Below, piece after piece: positions 56,006 through 64,000 of a stretch of 64,000 nucleotides of DNA (position 1 is the first letter of the stretch; every line of letters starts with the position of its first letter). The position numbers and the translations under genes were made by a program. Below the pieces are notes generated by a model that made no database searches, was not told the origin of the DNA, and saw nothing but the letters and a program-made list of their open reading frames with translations. The DNA is from Exophiala sp. HKRS030 (lineage: Eukaryota > Ascomycota > Eurotiomycetes > Chaetothyriales > Herpotrichiellaceae), in the NCBI GenBank assembly GCA_023897205.1, contig JAHWDD010000012.1, forward strand, positions 62,001 through 126,000. Reading direction: 5' to 3'.

Positions 56006-57784
56006 TCACAAACCATCTTCAACTTCATCGAGGTCATAACTTCCCATTTTCCTAGGAGGGACCCGATGATGAAACAGATAATCAATCTCCTGGAAAGTGC
56101 GACCTTTGAGCTCGGGAATGTAAAAGTAGCTCCATATGGTCCCAAGCAGGCAAGCACCGCCAAAGACAAATCCGACCTTGCCTTTCAAGTTCGCCTTGTC
56201 CGGGTTGACCATATACGGTACGACGATGTTCATGACGGTCCCAAAAACAGCCTGGCAAGCGGTGGCCAGTCCGACCGTCTTTGCACGGAGAGAAGGGGTG
56301 GAAACTTCGCCGAGGAGTGCAAATGCAATGCATCCGATGGTGATTTGGTAAATGAGAGCGTACACCACGGTGCAAGACGCTTGGACCCAGCGAGCGGCGG
56401 AGGTGTGGACAACGTCGAGGATGCCCATGAGCACAAGCACAATCGTCATGCCGATCATGCCCCAGACGAAGAGTTTCCTGCGACCCAGAGTGTTGATGGC
56501 CATCCAAGAAATCATGACGCCGACGACACCGCAAGCCGTAACACCAACACCCAAGTCGAACGCGTGGCTGGTTTGGATACCCGCGAGTTCGAAAAAGTAG
56601 GTCGAAAAGCCGAGGACGAACACAATTCCGGACAAGTGTTGACAAGCAAAGGCACCGACGGAAATCGTGGTGCGGACAAGGTTGGTGCCTTGGAAGCACT
56701 GGATCCATCTCGCGGATTTGGATAGTTCCATGTCTTCCTCGACGGTTCGGACGATCATGGCAAGTCTAGGGGTGACGTCGACATCGTGGCCGTGGAGGCG
56801 CTGTAGCGAGCGTCGTGCATCCTCGATTTGACCGTGTCGAACGAAATGCCATGGGGATTCAGGAGCAAACCATACCCCCACAAGAAGGATTGCTGATCAA
56901 TTATAAGGTCAGTAAGCGTCCTTCAAAGTCAGGACTTTGCAATTTTATTGCTCACTCACCAACAAACAGAAATTGCACCGCAAAAGGCCCCCTAAACGCC
57001 CAACGGTCATCTCTGTCTCCAAATCCCTTGATGACTGCGTTGGACAAAAGTTGGCCAATGACTATTGCGAAATTGATACCTCCAGTGATCATTCCACGGA
57101 GGACAACCGGGGCCACCTCGGAACAGTACAAGGGTCCAATGGTGAGGTAGAAACCTAGTCCGACACCCAGGATCAATTTGCCGATGAGAAAGGCTGGTCG
57201 AGTGCTCGAAAAGACCTCTCCGAAGATACCGCCAGTCACAAAGGCTAGACCCATGAGAAGAGACTTCTTGCGGCCGATGCGGTCAGAAAGCCACGAGCAG
57301 GCAAATCCACCAAAGAACTGTCCGACGCTGGAAATGCTATTGAAGCCACTTTGCCAACTCGCCGGAATGACTGCTTGACCTTGGTAGATGTACCTATGTA
57401 GAAGAAGCGATTAGGGTGGGCTTGTCTCTCTCGAGTGTAGGAACTGCATGGAGCATACTTACCCGAACGTGAGGCGAAACTGTGGTACTGAGATCATGGC
57501 ACCATTGACCTGTGCATCAAATCCCCTGTAGTGTCATGTAAGTAAAGCGTGCAGACCAAGATTCTTGATAAACCAGGAACATACCATCCGATAGCACTGA
57601 AGGCGAAAAAAACACACCAGAACACCACGACCTTGTTCTTGGTCAGAGCATCCCAAACCGAAAGTTGATGTTCCTCTTCGGCAGCCACTCGTGCTTGTTC
57701 GACTTTGGGAGCGAGATCCTCAACCATGGTCGTCTCACCTGGTTTTGTCGTTACATCGTGGAAGACTTCAACTGTCTTTTCCAT
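56006..57784 (-). CDS. MFS sugar porter, alpha-glucoside/maltose permease-like
   Basis: Four exons (57585-57784, 57463-57525, 56960-57393, 56006-56892) give 527 residues. Motifs are GFDAQVNGAMISVPQF in TM1, SDRIGRKKSL after TM2, WFAPESPWHFVRHGQ after TM6, INTLGRRKLFVWG, and the C-terminal IPELKGRTFQEIDYLFHHRVP. The long soluble N-terminus (about 55 residues, Glu/Val-rich) and the APESPW variant are characteristic of the Mal/alpha-glucoside permease branch. It should import an oligosaccharide or glycoside with protons. It is divergent from a Zn2Cys6 regulator; the two share a promoter with two identical CGG-N4-CCG sites, so this regulator probably controls it. Confidence 0.91.
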
Positions 57785-57975
57785 TGCGTGTGAGAGATGA
57801 CTATTATGTTAGGAGGTTTACCCCGTTTCGTTGCTGGTCTTTGAGGACAAATGGATCTCTTTAAATGCTTGCACAAACCCATCCACTTCGTAGCTTCATG
57901 GTGATCAAAGAGCGGTGACCATCCCCAGATACAAGGACGTAGTCATCGTCGTGGAATTCCTGGAAAAGACGATAT

Positions 57976-57986
57976 CCGGCATTCCG
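57976..57986. promoter_or_regulatory. CGG-N4-CCG site 1
   Basis: CCGGCATTCCG contains inverted CGG triplets four bases apart, about 190 bases upstream of the porter gene. This is the architecture bound by Zn2Cys6 dimers. Confidence 0.55.
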
Positions 57987-58519
57987 CTGGGAACCCATGA
58001 AGGGCAATGGCACCACGGCAAAGATCTGGGTAGTGAGGAACAAGTGTTGGGTTGCAGTGGGCGTTCGACCGGGTCGGGAGTCCGTTGTACCCCGCCTAGA
58101 ATCCTGCCACCTCCCACCTCCCTAGCAGGGGTAATGGACTCTTTCTCCCCTGCATCAGACGGTCCAGGCCACGCGGTCAAAATCTCATGATGCCACCCAC
58201 AGATCGTCGACTGCCTCGGATGTCACTAATCTTCTCCCATAGACAAACCGCCAGAGTCTACGCTCTGGGAGACTCTTTCGAAAACATTCGACTCCCATCG
58301 GAGATGGCATGTCGTAGTCCGCATTCATGTTCGAGGTCCACTAGTCACAATAAGCTCCAACGTACTGCCGTGGAAGTCTTCTAGAATCTGTGCCAACAAT
58401 GTGTATGTCGCTAGAGCAGTAGGCCCTGGTCGTTCGTTCGGCCGTCGTCCCCACCTCCTACGGCCACCACCGCAGAACCATCTTTCCAGCACTCCGCTGC
58501 TGGCACGACTTTATCAATC

Positions 58520-58530
58520 CCGGCATTCCG
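58520..58530. promoter_or_regulatory. CGG-N4-CCG site 2, identical core
   Basis: The same 11-mer CCGGCATTCCG recurs about 105 bases before the regulator's start codon, which fits autoregulation. An exact repeat of an 11-mer within one promoter is unlikely by chance. Confidence 0.55.
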
Positions 58531-58633
58531 CCCCATCAACTTCATCTTCCATCCCCCGTATCTCTTCCCCAGATCTTGCCCCCGTGGTGCTTGCTGGTGG
58601 AGCGGACCCTCCATCAGCGTATCGTATGGTGAT

Positions 58634-60750
58634 ATGGAAAGCTCGCTTCGAAATATTCTGCATGCCAACGAGCCGACTTATGACTCAACTGTCCTTCCTT
58701 CCGGACATCTACCGGAGTCGAGCAACAGTGTTCTCGAAGCGCAGCATGGAGGGAATGAGACTCGAAAGCGCCCTGCTACGCGGATCAAGTCGACTTATCC
58801 GCGGAAAAGAGCCATTCAAGCATGTCAAAAGTGCCGGATAAGGCGAACAAAGTGCAACAATGCCCGACCTACTTGCTCTTCATGCTCGTCGATTGGTACC
58901 GAGTGTACATATGCCGAGGGGGACAATTCCACGTATGTTCCAGCAATACGGGAGATTTGCAGCACGAGTCAAGTTCATTGTGTTGGCCGGGACTGAGATC
59001 TGCGGCATGAGTTCCATCATACTGACTGGTACTAGTTTCGATTCGGCGAGTTTAGCAATACTTGACAAGCTCAACACCATCGAAGAACTCCTGAGAGGAG
59101 GCACCAATGATCGAGCCCAGGTTCACCAGGCTGCAGTAGCCGCTGCGACAAGCATCGCCGAGACAGACGCTCGAGGCACCTTATCACGGCTAAAGTCCCT
59201 GAATTCCCCGAGCCTCGAGCGGGCCAAAGATTCGGCTCCTTTCCACATGAACATCGAGGGTGTGCTCTCGTGGTCTGTATTTGATGACCTCAGCCCGAAT
59301 CTCGATTTGAAAGGCCTTTTGAATTCCAGTAACCAACCCGTACCTCTAATTCCGTCCGTGGATACAGAATTTGATGAACATGTCGCGGAGGAGACGCTTG
59401 TGGCACGCTTCATGAGCAATGTCTTCATATATAATCCTGTTCTCGAGGAAGCCAAGGTCCATCGGTACATGCGTGATGCCAGATATATTGGAATTGGCTG
59501 GGATGCTCAGTCATGCTTGTTGGTACGGCGCTTTGCCTCTCTGCGCAAACACTTGATTTTCTAATTGACCAAAAAACAGCTCTTGATCTATGCTCACGGC
59601 TCCATCGCGGGACCATTCGATGGAGGCCATCAACAAGAAGCTTCGGCGTTCCGCACTACGCCTCAGTTCAAGCAGGCTGAATCATTCTTCTCTGCGGCCC
59701 AAAAGCGTATGGGGTTGTTATTGTGCAAGACTGGCGTTCTGGAAGCGCAATGCTTCTTTCTTGCTGGGGTATACTTGATGGCGACATTACGTCCCATGGA
59801 AGCCTGGAAGATGTTCGTGCAGGCCCTTGCGTGCTGTCAGGCATTCTACACCGAAAAGGAGTCTCCTGAGGCCGACAGGGAGGGCGAACAGAGACTGCGT
59901 GAAAGTATATACTGGACGTGCTTCAAGTCTGAGCTGTGAGTCGACCACTATTTGAGGATGACGATCATGGCTGACTCAAAGTACTATTTTCAGCGAGCTT
60001 CGACTCGAGCTCAATGTGTCCGAGACTTCCATATGGGATCTGACGTACCCGGCATTCTTCCCTTCGCCACCAGACGGCCTCCGGTCTCAGAGGGAGATTG
60101 TCTGGTACTTTTACCTAGCCGAAATCGCACTGAGGCGACTGGGCAATAGGATATTGAACTATGTGTATGACACGAAAGCCGCCAGCTCATTAGCGGCCAT
60201 TGCCGAGTCGACTGTCGGCTTCGAACAGCAGGCCGCAGACTGGCTTCGGTCGCTGCCACAAGCACTCGATTTAGACTCAACAGTCGACGGTGAAGATGGT
60301 AGGTTGCACAACTCGCTCAAATTTATCCTCAAGGGTCATTTGCTGGATTGTTATGAGATGATGTATTGGCCTTTCATCGTGTATGCGGTCAATTACGATG
60401 CAGTGGAAAGAAACGATGCAACAATCCCCAAACCGATGATGGACTCGTTCGTGCAAAAAGCCCTGACGATCTGCGTTGAGAGAATCGAGAAAAATGAAGA
60501 AGGCTTCCGATATCGTCACCATGGGACGTGGTTGATGTTGAGGTCTTGTACGAGAAGTGCTTTTGTTCTTCTCGCTGCCGCACGGATCGAAAAACTTACA
60601 TTGTTGCTGCCGGAGAGGTGGCGATATGCCATTGAAAAGGTGATTGAGATGTTGAGATACTGGAGGCGAGAAAGTAGGGATGTAGAGGATAGGCTGAGGT
60701 TGGTCGAGTTGCTTCTCGATGGCCTGATGAATGGTCATCAGGGAGAGTGA
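58634..60750 (+). CDS. Zn2Cys6 transcription factor, likely local regulator of the transport/hydrolase module
   Basis: Exons are 58634-58932, 59036 to about 59536, about 59576 to 59937, and about 59994-60750. The first junction is firm (SerThr then PheAspSer). The zinc cluster is near residue 65: ACQKCRIRRTKCNNARPTCSSCSSIGTEC. It is preceded by a basic KSTYPRKRAIQ and followed by a dimer helix LAILDKLNTIEELLRG. The middle homology region is weaker but recognisable (MGLLLCKTGVLEAQCFFLAGVYLMATLRP). This gene sits between the divergent sugar porter and a convergent hydrolase. All three flanking promoters carry CGG-N4-CCG, so it is the natural candidate regulator. Confidence 0.87.
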
Positions 60751-60873
60751 CGACGCCGGGGTGGATGGGGACATGAGGTGCACATGTAATGAAGTGATGA
60801 ATGGGAATTCATGCAAAGCGAAGCTGGAAATGGGACGTATAAAAAGTATATATATTGATTGAGCTTGGGAGGA

Positions 60874-62400
60874 TCACGCATCTACTTCGCGGATCTTATA
60901 TTCAAACATTTCATTCGACGGGACACTGCTCTTATCGACCATCTTTTTTGATATCTCGATTCCGGCAGCAGGGACCTGATACTCGAGCTTCTTACCTGGT
61001 GTTGGTGTCTTCCCGTCCGGCAAGACGTATGGGTATGGTAGATATTCAGGCATGAGACCCAGTTGTATGAGGACAGACGCTTGGTCCCAAGAGATGTGTT
61101 CGTGGTAGAGACGGTCACCTCGTATACAGACTACGGCGGTGAAAGGGATTTCGACCCGCTTTCCCGTCGGAGGAATGCCTGGGATCCTTCAAGGCAAGCA
61201 TGAGTTTTTAGACTTTCACTTTTCATGTTCGGAACAAGAACAAACTTACATCCAATCAATCACCCGATCGTGCGTAAATTTGAAAATGAATTCGTCCACG
61301 ACACGATCGATGCCCAGTGTCCTGCTCACGAGTTGTAGCTCCGTGTCGTCGGGGTTGTTGTGGATGAAGTTGTATTGGTAAAACCACGTCAGCTTCTCGC
61401 GACCGATCTCACCCGTCATCTGCATACCACGAAAGCAAGGAATCAAGTCAGCTAAAAAAAACAGAGCAGAATGATAAGAAGGTACTTGTTGGTTAAGAGA
61501 ACAAAGCCAGGGTAGCAGAGGACAGCTAGTCTCACCGTCGGGATATGATTGACATATGGCTCTTGAACCATGGTCCCCATCGTCTTTGCTGCCGAGCGGT
61601 CGGCGAATTCGTAGTAAGTGTGTTCATCCCAGATGGCTTCTAGGTCGAATTCAGCGCCTTGAATGAACTTTTTCAGATGCGTCAGATTGCGAGTATGCGC
61701 GACGGATTCGTCGGCGCCGTTGAAGTCGGCTTGTGAGGGGAGAGCAAAGTTGGACGCTCGGGAAGTCGGGTACGTATAGATTTTGAAACCTGGGCTGCTT
61801 TTCGGTGGTGGTGTGGCGGAGCCAGAGAGATGGCACAGAATTGGCAAGGTCGATGAGAAGGATTTGTGTTCGGACGTGGTGCCGAAGATGACGGCTGCTT
61901 TGACTTTAGAGTCGAATGTGATCTCGGCCATGTATTTGGTCCAGAGACCCTCGCCGTAGACTGTTGTGCACAAACACATGTGAGCGTACATCGTGGGGCG
62001 AGGCCATCTACAATTGAACTTGTACAAGGAAGGGGAGCTGATTGACCTTACCGATAAGACCGATACCGTCGTTCTCGTTGCACTTGTCACATCGTTCTAG
62101 AGCGGCGACGGCCTTCGCGATGGCCTCCTGAGCGCCAGATGCAGACTTGAATGCCGGTTCGCGAACCTCGACCACCGCAAACCCTTCCTCCGCCCACTTG
62201 AGGAGAGGCGGAGGTGTTTGGTTGACGCAGACGGTGCCGCCTTCAGGATAAGTTGGGGTGTTTTGAGGAAGAACGAGAATTAGACCTGGACCCTTGCCTC
62301 GTCGTGAGAGCGGTGGTAAGAGCGAGATGTGTTCGCCGACTTTACTGAGTTCGGCGGTGGGTAGTGTCACTGGCGGCTCCATTTCTGCTGGTCCAGCCAT
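60874..62400 (-). CDS. Two-domain protein: dienelactone-hydrolase-like N-terminus, SnoaL-like C-terminus
   Basis: Four exons (62052-62400, 61536-61960, 61250-61419, 60874-61186) give 418 residues. The first 235 or so residues follow the dienelactone hydrolase order: LPPLSRRGKGPGLILVLP, WAEEGFAVVEVREP, NDGIGLI, KAAVIFGTT, and a late His region. The expected nucleophile motif GxCxGG is replaced by VYGEGLW, so no catalytic Cys or Ser is visible at that place. The remainder (TWFYQYNFIHNNPDD.. VDEFIFKFTHD.. VEIPFTAVVCIRGDRLYHEHISWDQASVL) matches the SnoaL/NTF2-like fold. This fused layout occurs in fungal proteins annotated as carboxymethylenebutenolidase. A role in aromatic or lactone breakdown is inferred only. 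Confidence 0.8.
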
Positions 62401-63046
62401 GATGTGGGATTGAACTTGTGAGTTCTCTGACTTTTGGTGACAGGGTTGGGTTGTGAATAATATAGATACGAAGGAGATAATCGGCCTTTTGAAGGCTCGG
62501 TCGTAGGATGAAAAGGCTCAGTGATAGACAGAAAGAGAGGGTCTTACTTGGGTAGTGCTCACACCACCACGTCTTCGTAAGAGAGGTGTCCAAAGTCAGA
62601 GTGTGTACGGTAACCCGGGTTTGATTAAAGTATTTGTCGTTCGTTGGGTATTACCGTAAATTTGATTGGAGAAAGAGGTGTTGTGAGCAGTTAGTGGCCG
62701 TACTTTATGGATTGAACAGACTTTGTTATATGCATATGCATACTCTATCAGTGCTGTTCTGTGTTGGTCAGTGCCTTATCCGTTAGGTTTCCACGGTGCG
62801 CGGCCCGCTTCGATATACCACAGATGAACGCCGTATCTCGGATTGAATGATGAGGGTCGAGATCCATATGCCTCGGCTGAGTTGCCCTTAATAGTTGGGG
62901 AGAGGCTAGGTACAAATGAGGTTAGCCGCCCATCTGTTATCACCGCATAAGGCCGAAGCGCAGAAAAAAAGTTGCAAACCAGACACAGACACAGACCTCG
63001 CCAACTACCCACCACCACTACCCATCTCACTCTCACAGCAGCAGCA
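62401..63046. promoter_or_regulatory. Divergent promoter, hydrolase / HAS1
   Basis: 646 bases between divergent starts. It contains one CGG-N4-CCG (62608-62617). The last 60 bases before HAS1 are CA/CT-rich leader. I see no gene. Confidence 0.5.
62608..62617. promoter_or_regulatory. CGG-N4-CCG site upstream of the hydrolase
   Basis: CGGTAACCCG has the same spacing as the two sites in the porter/regulator promoter but a different core. It lies about 210 bases before the hydrolase start. Confidence 0.4.
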
Positions 63047-64000
63047 ATGGATCTCCACGGAGATAAGTCGAAGAAGCGCAAGAGGAAGCACGCGAAATTG
63101 GCAACTGCATCGGCAGAGTCTGCAGCCACAGCGCCATCAACAGCCCTGAAAAAATCCCATCCTCCTACAGACCAATCCAGAGAAAAGAGCAAAAAGAGAA
63201 GGAAGACATCACACACCAGCGATGATGAGTCAGATGATGATATTGAGGAAGAGCCGTTAGGACAAGAAGTGCCGGTGTCAGCAAGTGGCCCCAATGGCAC
63301 AGAAGGAGAGAACGACGCCGCCCCAAGCGACGACGACAATGCTGGTTCTGAACTCGAAGAAACAGTTAACACCATCAACGGAAACGCCGAAATCACTTCT
63401 GCAGAATCAGATCTCCCAACCGACACAGTCCCCTCCCTCCCTGGTACAGATGTCACGCCGCAACAGTTCAGCGACCTCTCTCTGTCCGAGCGCACCATGG
63501 AAGCCTTGGCTGACATGAATTTCACCAATATGACTGAAATCCAACGACGGGGCATCCCGCCTTTGCTCGCCGGTCGTGATGTTCTGGGTGCCGCCAAAAC
63601 TGGTTCAGGAAAAACATTGGCTTTCCTCATTCCCGCAATCGAGATGCTACACGCTCTTCGTTTCAAGCCTCGCAACGGCACCGGTGTCATTGTCGTCAGT
63701 CCCACCCGCGAATTGGCCCTCCAGATATTCGGCGTCGCACGAGAACTCATGGCCCATCACACTCAGACCTTTGGCATCGTGATTGGTGGAGCCAATAAGC
63801 CCGCTGAAGCAGACAAATTGACCAAGGGTGTCAACCTCCTCATCGCGACCCCCGGACGTCTTCTAGATCATCTGCAGACCACAAAGGGCTTCGTGTACAA
63901 GAATCTGAAAGCGCTCGTCATCGATGAGGCAGATCGTATCTTGGAAGTCGGGTTCGAAGATGAAATGCGCCAGATCGTCAAGATTTTGCCCAAGGAAAAC
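63047..64000 (+). CDS. HAS1: DEAD-box RNA helicase Has1, cut by the window end
   Basis: Open from 63047 to the edge, 318 codons without a stop. Has1 unwinds snoRNA-pre-rRNA duplexes in the nucleolus during both 40S and 60S assembly. The first 135 or so residues are the Lys/Glu/Asp/Ser-rich nuclear tail of the family. The core then shows the Q motif ([19 protein letters not shown] .. TEIQ), motif [10 protein letters not shown], Ia PTRELA, the GG motif (VIGGANK), Ib TPGRLLDHL, and motif II DEAD ([16 protein letters not shown]). The combination of motif I with Ala-Lys and the DRILEVGFE block is typical of Has1. Helicase domain 2 lies beyond the window. Confidence 0.95.
   Translation, partial: MDLHGDKSKKRKRKHAKLATASAESAATAPSTALKKSHPPTDQSREKSKKRRKTSHTSDDESDDDIEEEPLGQEVPVSASGPNGTEGENDAAPSDDDNAGSELEETVNTINGNAEITSAESDLPTDTVPSLPGTDVTPQQFSDLSLSERTMEALADMNFTNMTEIQRRGIPPLLAGRDVLGAAKTGSGKTLAFLIPAIEMLHALRFKPRNGTGVIVVSPTRELALQIFGVARELMAHHTQTFGIVIGGANKPAEADKLTKGVNLLIATPGRLLDHLQTTKGFVYKNLKALVIDEADRILEVGFEDEMRQIVKILPKEN

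Larger units (their letters stand above)
57785..58633. promoter_or_regulatory. Divergent promoter, sugar porter / regulator
   Basis: 849 bases between two divergent starts. It holds two identical CCGGCATTCCG elements (listed separately). A frame at 58401-58841 overlaps the regulator start and is spurious. Confidence 0.6.

Noticed and set aside
62776..63750. Minus-strand frame of 324 codons opposite HAS1
   Set aside because: Shadow of the HAS1 coding strand; the + strand shows Q, I, Ia, Ib and II helicase motifs.

Overview
The window looks like nuclear DNA from a filamentous ascomycete (Pezizomycotina). Genes are packed on both strands, introns are short (about 48-136 nt) with GT..AG ends and CTAAC-like branch sites, and several families are fungal-specific (Zn2Cys6 regulators, Opy2, chitin synthase with spliced ends). 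The Eurotiomycetes, possibly the black yeasts, is my guess and is inference only. Exon joins were worked out by hand. For the genes where I give intron positions, the summed exon lengths are multiples of three.

The left part (1-43 kb) is mostly housekeeping. It begins with a Zn2Cys6 regulator next to a cytochrome P450. SDH4 (complex II), a Maf pyrophosphatase, LYS1, a GFA-fold zinc protein and an Ino4-like bHLH factor follow. Then come two large proteins I do not recognise, a five-exon RidA deaminase, two small unknown genes and a DHA1-type MFS pump. After these lie NPR2, a tRNA-Leu(UAA), a PLP serine racemase/dehydratase, ILV5, UBC12, a chitin synthase, OPY2 and PRI1.

The right part (44.6-62.4 kb) looks accessory. 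It holds three more Zn2Cys6 regulators, a mitochondrial-looking SDR, two sugar-porter MFS transporters, an F-box-like protein and a dienelactone-hydrolase/SnoaL-like two-domain protein. The MFS gene at 56.0-57.8 kb, the regulator at 58.6-60.8 kb and the hydrolase at 60.9-62.4 kb probably form a small catabolic module. CGG-N4-CCG sites, the type bound by Zn2Cys6 dimers, occur twice with an identical core in the shared MFS/regulator promoter and once upstream of the hydrolase. The window ends inside HAS1, a DEAD-box helicase.

The most unusual observation is the tRNA-Leu(UAA) at 28919-29097. Besides a canonical anticodon-loop intron, its D-loop is interrupted by a 65-nt insert that has a GT start, a perfect TACTAAC branch motif and an AG end, like the spliceosomal introns of the neighbouring protein genes. 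Removing both inserts leaves an 84-nt type II tRNA with conserved residues and paired stems.
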